DNA of 6,736 bases from Pseudomonadota bacterium (GCA_023389425.1 JAEWEK010000136.1:1-6736); one strand, 5' to 3'. Counted from the first letter of the stretch, positions 1 through 5,722 are shown. Numbers and translations are program-made. Notes: generated by a model not told the origin, from the letters alone.

Positions 1-1148
1 GCCCAGCATGCGGCGACCAGCCGGTCCGGCGCGGCCAGCCGCTGCGACAGTTCGATGCCCAGCCACAGCAGCAGCCCCGGCAAGGCGACCATCAGGTAGT
101 AGTCGGCCTTGGCCGCCGACAGCGAGAAGAACAGCAGCGGGAACAGCACCGCCGCCTGGCAGCAGCGCACGATGGCAGACGGCGGTTGCGCCCGCCCCAC
201 GCGCCGCGGCAGCAACAGCAGAAGGAAGGGCGTCCATGGCGCCAGCATCAGCAGCAGGCGCGGCAGGTAAAACCACCAGGGCCCGTGGTGATAATCGTCC
301 GGCACGCGCTGGCCGAGGAAGCGCAGCAGGTGCTCGTTGATGAAGTAGAACCATGCGAAGCCGGCTTGCATGCCGGAGGCCAGCACGTGCCAGGTGCCGG
401 CAAGCGCCAGCACCACCAGCATGGCGCTGCGGTCCAACAGGCGGCGCCAGCCGACGCGGTCTCGCATCAGCAGCAGGAAGGTGCCGACCGTGCCGCCGGC
501 CAGCACCAGCGCCACTCCGCCCTTTTCCAGGATCGCCAGCCCGAGGAAGGCGGCGGCGCCGATCCAGGCACGGCGGCTGCGCGTGAGATAGCTGTGCAGG
601 TAGCACAGCAGGCCGCCGCCCAGCAGCGCCGTGAGCAGCGGATCGAACAGCACCACGTGCGACACCGCCGCCACCGGCAGGGCGCTGGCCAGGCCGGCTG
701 CCGCAAACACGCCGGCGCGGAAATTGCCGTGCAGGCGGCAGAACTGGAACAGCCCGAACGACAGCAGCAGCATGGCGCCGGCAGACACCAGCCGCGCCGC
801 CGCCGGCGTCGGCCCCAGCAGATGCATGGCCAGCGCGCACAGCCAATACAGCAGCGGCGGCTTTTCGATATACGGCACGCCGTTGAGATGGGGCACGACG
901 AGATTGCCGCCGGCGAGCATTTCGCGGGCGATTTCGGCGTACAGCCCTTCATTGTTGTCGCGCAGGGGAAACGCGTCGAGCCCGTACAGGAAGCAGAAGG
1001 TGGGCAGCAGCACCACCGCCACGAAGTACAGCCCGGCCGCGCCGGCGCCCGGAAGCACGAGCGCCGGTGCCAGCGCCGCAGTGGCGCCGCCGCGCGCACG
1101 CCACCAGTGCGACACCGCGACAGCACGAACAAATAACTTGCGAAACAT
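1..1148 (-). CDS. GT39 / ArnT-like membrane glycosyltransferase, 3' end beyond window
   Basis: This integral inner-membrane glycosyltransferase of the GT39 (PMT/ArnT) superfamily would move a sugar from a polyprenyl-phosphate carrier to an envelope acceptor such as lipid A, a glycan or a protein. The reading frame is open from an ATG at 1148-1146 down to position 3, giving 382 visible residues with no stop. Family members run about 500-600 residues, so roughly a third is missing. After a short basic N-terminus comes a first membrane segment (about residues 38-57). The family's first periplasmic loop follows: NNEGLYAEIAREMLAGG at about 65-81, then HLNGVPYIEKPPLLYWL at about 87-103. Several Leu/Ala/Val-rich membrane helices follow. 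Near the edge, LSAAKADYYLMVALPGLLLW matches the conserved K-x-x-Y-Y-L region before a late helix. ArnT proteins usually carry Asp-Glu where this has Asn66-Glu67. A weak GCGGGG ribosome binding site lies just upstream of the start. Family assignment is firm, but donor and acceptor cannot be told. It is divergent from the MepK-like operon. Confidence 0.88.
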   Translation of the reverse strand, partial: MFRKLFVRAVAVSHWWRARGGATAALAPALVLPGAGAAGLYFVAVVLLPTFCFLYGLDAFPLRDNNEGLYAEIAREMLAGGNLVVPHLNGVPYIEKPPLLYWLCALAMHLLGPTPAAARLVSAGAMLLLSFGLFQFCRLHGNFRAGVFAAAGLASALPVAAVSHVVLFDPLLTALLGGGLLCYLHSYLTRSRRAWIGAAAFLGLAILEKGGVALVLAGGTVGTFLLLMRDRVGWRRLLDRSAMLVVLALAGTWHVLASGMQAGFAWFYFINEHLLRFLGQRVPDDYHHGPWWFYLPRLLLMLAPWTPFLLLLLPRRVGRAQPPSAIVRCCQAAVLFPLLFFSLSAAKADYYLMVALPGLLLWLGIELSQRLAAPDRLVAACW

Positions 1149-1258
1149 GGCATACCCCGCTCAGTGCCCGCGGCCGGCACGAAGCCATCCCCGGCAAGGA
1201 CGACTCATCATCGCAAGTGCCACGCCTGCTTTTTCGACCTGGATCAAGCCGGCGCACG

Positions 1259-1326
1259 GTGCGCTGAAAGCGCGACGATTCGCAGGGCCTGCACGCACCA
1301 ACCGTGCGCTTTGCGCGACACGATTC
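1259..1326. repeat. Imperfect 23-bp direct repeat in the divergent intergenic region
   Basis: The copies at 1259-1281 and 1304-1326 both begin GTGCGCT, contain GCGCGAC and end GATTC. They differ in the middle and by a two-base shift of the GCGCGAC block, and lie 45 bp apart start to start. Each contains a small dyad, GCGCT-gaa-AGCGC in the first and GCGC-ttt-GCGC in the second. It could be a pair of protein binding sites between two divergent promoters, but G+C-rich sequence produces such matches easily. Confidence 0.4.
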
Positions 1327-1406
1327 CCGTCCAGCTAACGCGTCATATCGCCCGTAGTGACGGGAGAAAACTGTTATTGCCGCCTGCAGATTTTTTCGTC
1401 TGGCGG

Positions 1407-1412
1407 TATCAT
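1407..1412 (+). promoter_or_regulatory. Candidate -10 box (TATCAT) for the MepK-like operon
   Basis: TATCAT matches the sigma-70 -10 consensus at five of six positions. It lies 31 nt before the ATG at 1444, in the only AT-rich part of this intergenic region. No good -35 box sits 16-18 bp upstream. A bulged stem (CCGCC...AGA at 1380-1390 with TCTGGCGG at 1399-1406) immediately precedes it and could be an operator or chance. Confidence 0.3.
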
Positions 1413-1443
1413 GAAGGCAGTCGAATTCATCAAAGGATCTGCT

Positions 1444-2004
1444 ATGAATCAACGACGTTCATTCCTGAAAACTTCCGCCGTACTTGCCTCCACCCTGGGC
1501 CTCCCTGCCCTGGCGCGCTCCGCCGATCTTGCGGCAGCGGCAGCGGCCACCGCCTCCACCACCGATCGCTCGCTGCGCCTCTACAACATCCACACCGGCG
1601 AAAGCCTCAAGACCACGTTCTGGACCGAGGGCCTGTTCGTACCGGACGCGCTGCAGGACATCAACAAATTGCTGCGCGACTATCGCAACGACAAGGTGGA
1701 GCCGATCGACCCGCAATTACTGTTCTTGCTGAACAAGATCAGCGGCCAGTTCGGTTCGCAGAACGTGCTGCACGTCATCTCGGGTTATCGCTCGCCCGAA
1801 ACGAATGCGATGCTGCACGCCAATACCGAAGGCGTGGCGAAACACAGCCTGCACATGGAAGGCAAGGCGATCGACATCCGGATGCCCGGCCAGCCGCTGG
1901 CCAAGCTGCACAAGACCGCGATGGCGATGCGCGCCGGCGGTGTCGGCTACTACCCGTCGTCGGACTTCGTCCACGTCGATACCGGGCGCGTGCGCCACTG
2001 GTAA
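1444..2004 (+). CDS. Tat-exported DUF882 / M15-type murein endopeptidase (MepK/YcbK-like)
   Basis: This 186-residue protein is predicted to be a periplasmic zinc peptidase that cuts peptidoglycan cross-links. The E. coli family member MepK (YcbK) cleaves mainly 3,3 (mDap-mDap) bonds. The N-terminus MNQRRSFLKTSAVLASTLGL is a textbook twin-arginine signal, with cleavage likely after about residue 27 (ARSA). The M15-like metal site is complete: H137-M-E-G-K-A-I-D144 gives the HxxGxAxD ligand motif, and H177 in DFVHVD is the third ligand. SGYRSPETN (113-121) is the conserved substrate-pocket motif. Length matches the family. The start at 1444 is preferred over an in-frame ATG at 1357 because it puts the Tat motif at the N-terminus and has AAGGA (1433-1437) six bases upstream. 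It is first in a three-gene envelope operon; the next gene starts 3 nt after its stop. Whether cleavage is of 3,3 or 4,3 links is inferred only from the family. Confidence 0.9.
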   Translation: MNQRRSFLKTSAVLASTLGLPALARSADLAAAAAATASTTDRSLRLYNIHTGESLKTTFWTEGLFVPDALQDINKLLRDYRNDKVEPIDPQLLFLLNKISGQFGSQNVLHVISGYRSPETNAMLHANTEGVAKHSLHMEGKAIDIRMPGQPLAKLHKTAMAMRAGGVGYYPSSDFVHVDTGRVRHW

Positions 2005-2007
2005 ATC

Positions 2008-2814
2008 ATGAACAGGCTGCCCGCATGCCTGCTGTGCCTGCTGTTGGCCTCGCCTGCGTTCGGCCAGGACACGCCGGCATCGGCGCCGCAGACCGTCACC
2101 GTGCGCAGCACCCGCGATCCGGTCGACAAGTCCTACCGCAAAATGATCGAAGGGATGCAGCGCTTCCAGCGCGACCACGCCCTCGCCCCGCAGGCCACGC
2201 TGCGCTTCCAGCTGCTGCCGCGCCTGCCGACGGTGGACATGCACGGCATTACCCTGCGCGTGGTGGGCGACCACGTCACCGTGCCGGTTCCCGTTGCGCC
2301 GGACAACACCTTCGTGCTGCCGCACAACCAACAGGCGCTGAAGGAAGACGCCGCCGTCATCGCCAACCGCAAGACCACCAGCATGACCTGGCGCGCGCAG
2401 GTGCTGTCGCCCGGCGTGCCGGCCGGCATGCGGCGGCTGGGCGACCTGCGGCTCGAATGCCGGGTCGGCATGGACGCCGGCCTGATTTCCAACAGTTCGC
2501 CGATGTTCGCCTGGCTGTCGAACGCGCTCACCAGCACCGACCAGGTCTGCAACAACGCCAATGGCCACTATCTGTTCTTTGCCGACAAGCCCGTGTTCTC
2601 CGTGACGCTGCACGCCGGCGACCGGACCGAGGTACTGCCGTTCAAGATGCTCTACGCCGGCGGCGAGCAGACCGGCACCATGCTGCGCTACTGCGATTGC
2701 CAGGTGCTGCTGGACCGCACCTATTACGTGCCGATCTGGGACCCGGCCTGGCCCGACGACACGCTCATCGAATTCGCGTACATGGACGACCAGCCGCCGG
2801 AGGCCGCGCCATGA
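2008..2814 (+). CDS. Unrecognised secreted four-cysteine protein
   Basis: I do not recognise a characterised family for this 268-residue protein. It begins with a Sec-type signal peptide (basic MNR, hydrophobic residues 5-17, probable cleavage near AFG at 17-19), so the mature part should be periplasmic or exported. The mature protein has exactly four cysteines (C151, C181, C229, C231), which suggests two disulfides; the last two form a C-D-C motif. The middle (about 62-150) is rich in alternating hydrophobic residues with VPVPV and RRLGDLRLEC stretches, suggesting a beta-sandwich. The C-terminus is acidic. It follows the MepK-like gene by only 3 nt with no clear ribosome binding site of its own, so its translation is probably coupled. 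Its stop overlaps the next start (ATGA). Codon use matches its neighbours. A role alongside the murein endopeptidase is inferred from position only. Confidence 0.8.
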   Translation: MNRLPACLLCLLLASPAFGQDTPASAPQTVTVRSTRDPVDKSYRKMIEGMQRFQRDHALAPQATLRFQLLPRLPTVDMHGITLRVVGDHVTVPVPVAPDNTFVLPHNQQALKEDAAVIANRKTTSMTWRAQVLSPGVPAGMRRLGDLRLECRVGMDAGLISNSSPMFAWLSNALTSTDQVCNNANGHYLFFADKPVFSVTLHAGDRTEVLPFKMLYAGGEQTGTMLRYCDCQVLLDRTYYVPIWDPAWPDDTLIEFAYMDDQPPEAAP

Positions 2815-3122
2815 GAACCGCCGCCCTGCTCTTTGCGCTGGCCCTGCTGGCCGGCTGCGCCACCCGCAATGCCCTGGAAGGCTCGGTGGTCGCGCCCGAG
2901 CGCAGCGCGCAAGTGCAGCCCGGCAAAACCACCAAGGCCGAGCTGCTGGCGATGCTCGGCAAGACCGATGCCGCCGTGCGCTTCGACAGCGGCTACGAGG
3001 CATGGATGTACCAGGTGCCCGCCGACGGCGGCCGCTACAGCGAATTCGTGGTGCTGATCGACCCGCGCGGCATCGTCAGCAAGACACGCCGCCGTCCTGC
3101 GGAGTTCCCGCCCCGCCAATAG
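2811..3122 (+). CDS. Small BamE/SmpA-like outer-membrane lipoprotein
   Basis: This 103-residue protein has a type II signal peptide ending in the lipobox LLAGC, with Cys16 as the lipidated residue. The residue after it is Ala rather than Asp, which favours outer-membrane sorting. The mature domain VQPGKTTKAELLAMLGKTD (35-53), followed by a G-Y-E-A-W-M-Y-Q-V strand (61-69) and a VVLIDPRGIV strand (80-89), matches the BamE/SmpA/OmlA fold: a helix starting at G-x-(S/T)-K-x-(E/D), then strands with a conserved aromatic. The C-terminus is basic and proline-rich. The true BamE of beta-barrel assembly is usually encoded next to fur, so this is more likely a paralogue. GGAGG at 2799-2803 is seven bases upstream of the start, and the ATGA overlap indicates translational coupling. 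It ends the envelope operon; no clear terminator follows. Confidence 0.82.
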   Translation: MRTAALLFALALLAGCATRNALEGSVVAPERSAQVQPGKTTKAELLAMLGKTDAAVRFDSGYEAWMYQVPADGGRYSEFVVLIDPRGIVSKTRRRPAEFPPRQ

Positions 3123-3140
3123 CCCGGACTGAAATCCCCT

Positions 3141-3168
3141 TTGCCAAGTTGCCACGAGGTAGTACATT
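3141..3168 (+). promoter_or_regulatory. Candidate sigma-70 promoter for the M20 peptidase
   Basis: TTGCCA (3141-3146, four of six to the -35 consensus) and TACATT (3163-3168, four of six to the -10 consensus) are separated by 16 bp in the gap before the peptidase gene. Transcription would start near 3175, giving a leader of about 24 nt that includes the ribosome binding site. The 76-nt gap after the lipoprotein gene supports a separate promoter, though readthrough from the upstream operon is not excluded. Confidence 0.4.
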
Positions 3169-3198
3169 TGACTCCTTGCTCAACAGGAGGAATGTCTC

Positions 3199-4503
3199 AT
3201 GCGCTTCAAGCTTGGCCTCGCACTCGCCGCCGCGGCAATTTCCACCACCCAGCTAACGCAGGCGGGCGAGCTGTCGCCGGTGGAACAACAGATCGTCGCC
3301 GCGATCAAAGCCCATAACGGAGAAGCTGTCGCGCTGCTCGAACGCGCCGCGAAGATCAATAGCGGCACGCTCAACCTGAAGGGCGTGCGCGATGTCGGCG
3401 CCGTGTTCCGCCAGCAGTTCGACGAGCTCGGCTTCAAGACCAAGTGGATCGACATGCCGCCGGAAATGGGCCGCGCCGGCCACCTGGTCGCCACCCGCAG
3501 CGGCACCCAGGGCAAGCGCCTGCTGCTGCTCGGCCACATGGACACCGTGTTCGAAGCCGACAGCACGGCCCCGCTGTGGCAGCTGGACGGCGACGGCGTG
3601 CGCGGCCAGGGCGTGTCGGACATGAAGGCCGGCGACGTCGCCATCATCGAAGCCCTGCGCGCGCTCAAGCAGGTCGGCGCGCTCGACAACACCACCATTT
3701 CCGTCATGTTCACCGGCGACGAGGAAGAGGCCGGCAATCCGAAGACCGTTTCGCGCGGGCCGATGGTCGAGCTGGCCAAGGGCGCCGACATCGCGCTCAG
3801 CTTCGAGGGCATGGTCCACGACAGCAATCACCAGCCGCGCGCCACCGTCGCGCGCCGCGCCACCGCCTCCTTCGAGCTCGAGGTCAAGGGCAGGCAGGGC
3901 CACTCGTCCGCCGTGTTCAGCCCGGGCGCCGGCTATGGCGCCGTGTACGAGGCCGCGCGCATCCTCGACGCCTTCCGCCAGCAGGTGCCGGAACAGGGCC
4001 TGACCTTCAACCCCGGCCTGATCCTGGGCGGCACCGACGTCAGCTTCGACGCGGCGAACTCGAAAGGCAGCGCGGCCGGCAAGACCAATGTGATCGCCAA
4101 CACGGTCACGGTGAAGGGCGACCTGCGCTACCTGGACTACCCGCAGCGCGACCGCGCCCAGGCCAAGATGCGCGCGATCGTGGCGAACAGCCTGCCGGGC
4201 GCCAGCGCCAGCATCAGTTTCCGCGATTCCTATCCGCCGATGGCGGTCACGCCGGGCAACCTGAAGGTGCTGGAAGCGTACTCGCAAGCCAGTGCCGATG
4301 CCGGCCTGGGCGCGGTCGGCGCGGTGCCGGCCGAATCGCGTGGCGCCGGCGACATCCAGTTCGTCGCGCCCTATATCGACAGCCTGGATGGGCTGGGCGC
4401 GAGCGGTTCCGGCGCCCACTCGCCCAACGAGCGCCTGCAGCTGGCCTCGATGCAGGAGGCGGCGATCCGCACCGCTATCCTGATCTACCGCCTGACGCGC
4501 TGA
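3199..4503 (+). CDS. Secreted M20 zinc metallopeptidase, glutamate carboxypeptidase (CPG2) type
   Basis: This 434-residue co-catalytic zinc exopeptidase of family M20 is closest in layout to Pseudomonas carboxypeptidase G2, which removes C-terminal glutamate from folates and peptides. A Sec signal peptide (about residues 1-22, cleavage after TQA) points to the periplasm. The full active site is visible: H113 and D115 in GHMDTVF, bridging D141 in VSDMKAG, general base E175 and ligand E176 in GDEEEAG, E203 in SFEG, and H407 in GAHSPNE. H235 in QGHSS, in the lid/dimerisation domain (about 215-330), matches the residue that reaches across the CPG2 dimer. Length fits the family. AGGAGG (3185-3190) lies eight bases before the ATG, the strongest ribosome binding site in the window. 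Substrate (folate glutamate, peptide or amidated amino acid) cannot be decided. It appears to be a single-gene unit. Confidence 0.93.
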   Translation: MRFKLGLALAAAAISTTQLTQAGELSPVEQQIVAAIKAHNGEAVALLERAAKINSGTLNLKGVRDVGAVFRQQFDELGFKTKWIDMPPEMGRAGHLVATRSGTQGKRLLLLGHMDTVFEADSTAPLWQLDGDGVRGQGVSDMKAGDVAIIEALRALKQVGALDNTTISVMFTGDEEEAGNPKTVSRGPMVELAKGADIALSFEGMVHDSNHQPRATVARRATASFELEVKGRQGHSSAVFSPGAGYGAVYEAARILDAFRQQVPEQGLTFNPGLILGGTDVSFDAANSKGSAAGKTNVIANTVTVKGDLRYLDYPQRDRAQAKMRAIVANSLPGASASISFRDSYPPMAVTPGNLKVLEAYSQASADAGLGAVGAVPAESRGAGDIQFVAPYIDSLDGLGASGSGAHSPNERLQLASMQEAAIRTAILIYRLTR

Positions 4504-4515
4504 GCCGCCTCAATC

Positions 4516-4555
4516 GGGCGCCGGCCGCGTTCCGGCGTCCCGGTCGCGCGGCCGG
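4516..4555 (+). terminator. Competing GC hairpins after the M20 peptidase; possible weak terminator
   Basis: Two overlapping stems follow the peptidase stop codon. The first pairs 4516-4524 with 4532-4540 (nine pairs, one G-U, 7-nt loop). The second pairs 4521-4529 with 4547-4555 (nine perfect pairs, 17-nt loop). They share bases 4521-4524, and the second loop contains the first stem's 3' arm, so they exclude each other. Neither is followed by a T-run, so intrinsic termination is unproven. The structures end just before the presumed -10 of the thioesterase gene. Confidence 0.35.
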
Positions 4556-4557
4556 GT

Positions 4558-4563
4558 TAGAAT
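4558..4563 (+). promoter_or_regulatory. Candidate -10 box (TAGAAT) for a leaderless thioesterase transcript
   Basis: TAGAAT matches the -10 consensus at five of six positions and ends seven bases before the ATG at 4571. That is the normal distance from a -10 box to the transcription start, so the mRNA would begin at or within a base or two of the start codon. No Shine-Dalgarno sequence lies between (only CCCGGGC). No clear -35 box is visible in the GC-rich upstream DNA. Confidence 0.45.
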
Positions 4564-4570
4564 CCCGGGC

Positions 4571-5011
4571 ATGGCACGCTTACAACTGAACTTCCCCGAG
4601 GACCAGTGGTATTACTCGACGCCACTGACGGTCCGCGTCACCGACATCAACGCCGGCAACCATCTCGGCAATGACTCGATGATCTCCATGATCTCCGAGG
4701 CGCGGGCGCGCTTCCTGTTCGAGTTCGGCGTCTCCGAAACCGAACGCGACGGCAACGGCATCATCGTCACCGACCTCGCCACCACCTACCGGGCCGAAGC
4801 GCACGCGCGCGACCAGCTGCTGTTCGAAGTGGGTGTCATGGACTTCAACAAATATGGCGGAGACATCATCTTCCGCGTCACTCGCCCGCACGATCGCACC
4901 CTGATCGCGATGGCCAAGTCCGGCTTCGTCTTTTACAACTACAAGACCAGCGAAGTGGTCGCCATGCCGGACGAGTTCCGGGCCAAGTTCGACCGCGTCA
5001 ACTGGGTCTGA
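4571..5011 (+). CDS. Hotdog-fold acyl-CoA thioesterase family protein (4HBT-like)
   Basis: This 146-residue cytoplasmic protein with no signal peptide is predicted to hydrolyse a thioester, probably an acyl-CoA. The fold signature is the N-terminal strand, turn and central helix: VRVTDINAGNHLGNDSMI (21-38) running into SEARARFLFEFG (42-53). D25 sits where 4-hydroxybenzoyl-CoA thioesterases place their catalytic aspartate, followed by the loop N30-H31-L32-G33-N34 before the hot-dog helix. The second half has the expected long strands (YRAEAHARDQLLFEVGVMDF, then IIFRVTR and IAMAKSGFVFYN). Length is normal for single-domain members, which form dimers or tetramers. Substrate cannot be inferred. 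The start is supported by the helix position and by the -10-like TAGAAT just upstream rather than by a ribosome binding site. An AT-rich palindromic island follows the stop codon. Confidence 0.85.
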   Translation: MARLQLNFPEDQWYYSTPLTVRVTDINAGNHLGNDSMISMISEARARFLFEFGVSETERDGNGIIVTDLATTYRAEAHARDQLLFEVGVMDFNKYGGDIIFRVTRPHDRTLIAMAKSGFVFYNYKTSEVVAMPDEFRAKFDRVNWV

Positions 5012-5019
5012 ATCTTCGA

Positions 5020-5068
5020 AATGAAATTTTATTTCAAATAACAAAACAATTTGAAATAATATTTCATT
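5020..5068. promoter_or_regulatory. Double palindromic operator (two TGAAATnnnATTTCA sites)
   Basis: Site 1 is TGAAAT-TTT-ATTTCA (5022-5036) and site 2 is TGAAAT-AAT-ATTTCA (5052-5066). Each is a perfect six-base dyad around three bases, and their centres are 30 bp apart, about three helical turns, so on nearly the same DNA face. The pair also forms one large inverted repeat: arms 5020-5039 and 5049-5068 match at 19 of 20 positions around a 9-nt spacer. The stretch 5012-5070 is only about 19% G+C in an otherwise GC-rich region. This is the form of a two-site operator for a dimeric regulator, placed upstream of the ECF sigma operon. The shape resembles A/T-cored operators of MurR/RpiR-type regulators such as HexR (recalled consensus TGTAAT-core-ATTACA), but the third base differs and the regulator is unknown. 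A hairpin role in mRNA is possible but there is no following T-run. Confidence 0.72.
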
Positions 5069-5090
5069 CGCCGCTGCCCTCAAAAAATCC

Positions 5091-5123
5091 GGGAACTTTC
5101 CCTTCCCCTTGGTGGAATACTGA
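5091..5123 (+). promoter_or_regulatory. Candidate promoter of the ECF sigma operon
   Basis: GGGAACTTT (5091-5099) contains GGAACTT, the typical -35 element of RpoE-like ECF promoters, which would fit autoregulation. A matching ECF -10 at 16-17 bp is not obvious; the nearest candidate is ACTGA (5119-5123), 20 bp away. Alternatively TGGAATACT (5113-5121) reads as an extended -10 box for the housekeeping sigma factor. Either way transcription would begin about 10 nt before the ATG at 5138. Confidence 0.4.
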
Positions 5124-5137
5124 AAAAGACGACCACC

Positions 5138-5722
5138 ATGACCACCGCCAACGAGCTATCCGACAGCGAACTGCTGCGCCAGGCCAGGACTGGCCAGGCC
5201 GCCGCGTTCAATACCCTGTACCGGCGCCACCAGGGCCCCTTGTACCGCTACGCCCTGCTGCGCTGCGGCTCGTCGGACACGGCCGCCGACATCGTGCAGG
5301 AAGCCTTCATGGGCCTTCTGACCGGCAAGCTGGCTTTCGACCCGCTGCGTGGCCAGCTGCAGCATTTTTTGTTTGGCGTGGCGCGCATGCTGGCCCTGCG
5401 CCAGGGGCCGCCCCGCGAACGCCAACTGGCCGAGCTGGGCGACGACGAGGACGAGGGCCCGGAGCTGACCAGCGACGAGCCCGAACCGCTGGCTCGGCTA
5501 TTGGACAACGAGGCGGCCGAAGAAGTTCGGCGGGCGCTGGGCCAGCTGGCCCCGCACTACCGCGACGTGGTGATCCTGTACGAGATTCAAGACCTGTCCT
5601 ACCAGGAAATCGCAGCAGTCTGCCAGGTGGACATCGGTACCGTGCGCTCGCGCCTGTCGCGGGGCCGGGCCGCGCTGGCCAAGCGGCTGGCGGCCTGGCA
5701 TCCGGCCGCGAGCGCCGCGTGA
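5138..5722 (+). CDS. ECF-type RNA polymerase sigma factor (sigma-70 family, group 4)
   Basis: This 194-residue protein directs core RNA polymerase to a special promoter set, usually under control of a membrane anti-sigma factor. Region 2 spans about residues 10-90: AAFNTLYRRHQGPLYRYAL is the 2.1 segment, and DTAADIVQEAFMGLL (47-61) is the 2.2 signature that contacts the beta-prime subunit. Region 4 spans about 132-185, with the -35-binding helix-turn-helix at LSYQEIAAVCQVDIGTVRSR (153-172). The linker is unusually acidic (GDDEDEGPELTSDEPEP, 101-117). There is no region 1.1 or 3, as expected. The ATG at 5138 has only a weak purine stretch upstream (GAAAAAGA), so expression may be low, which would suit a regulator. 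It is the first gene of a three-gene unit; the stop codon's last base begins the next gene's ribosome binding site. The ECF subgroup and regulon are unknown. Confidence 0.93.
   Translation: MTTANELSDSELLRQARTGQAAAFNTLYRRHQGPLYRYALLRCGSSDTAADIVQEAFMGLLTGKLAFDPLRGQLQHFLFGVARMLALRQGPPRERQLAELGDDEDEGPELTSDEPEPLARLLDNEAAEEVRRALGQLAPHYRDVVILYEIQDLSYQEIAAVCQVDIGTVRSRLSRGRAALAKRLAAWHPAASAA

Larger units (their letters stand above)
1149..1443. other. Divergent intergenic region
   Basis: These 295 nt separate the minus-strand glycosyltransferase from the plus-strand MepK-like operon and should hold both promoters. I see no convincing gene or RNA. Open frames crossing it lack a ribosome binding site and give arginine- and alanine-rich shadow proteins. 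It holds an imperfect 23-bp direct repeat (1259-1281 and 1304-1326), a 9-bp inverted pair (1252-1260 with 1301-1309) and a small hairpin CCCGT/ACGGG (1351-1364). A more AT-rich stretch at about 1365-1412 is the likely promoter zone of the plus-strand operon. Confidence 0.6.

Noticed and set aside
186..1136. Long plus-strand open frame (316 codons) opposite the glycosyltransferase
   Set aside because: Its product is a low-complexity Gln/Arg/Ala/His-rich string with no domain. The opposite strand carries clear GT39 motifs, so it is a GC-bias shadow.
467..1180. Minus-strand open frame in another frame over the glycosyltransferase
   Set aside because: The product is Cys/Arg/Ser-rich and family-free. 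The true frame starts at 1148 and stays open to the window edge.
1357..1443. Earlier ATG for the MepK-like gene
   Set aside because: It would bury the twin-arginine signal 29 residues inside the protein and has no ribosome binding site as good as AAGGA before 1444.
1164..2810. Upstream extension of the lipoprotein frame back to 1164
   Set aside because: The extension overlaps two well-supported genes and gives Arg/Ala-rich sequence. The lipobox signal peptide begins at 2811 with a GGAGG site.
1717..3003. 428-codon minus-strand open frame
   Set aside because: It is a His/Gln/Val/Arg-rich antisense shadow of three coupled plus-strand genes, with no recognisable motif.
3253..4419. 388-codon minus-strand open frame
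   Set aside because: It is antisense to the M20 peptidase, whose complete metal site is visible. The antisense product is low-complexity.
5020..5068. Reading the AT-rich island as an ordinary intrinsic terminator or an ArgR box
   Set aside because: The stem is almost purely A/T with no T-run after it, unlike an intrinsic terminator. The half-site is TGAAAT with a 3-bp core, not the TGAAT-A/T-ATTCA form and 3-bp box spacing of ArgR.
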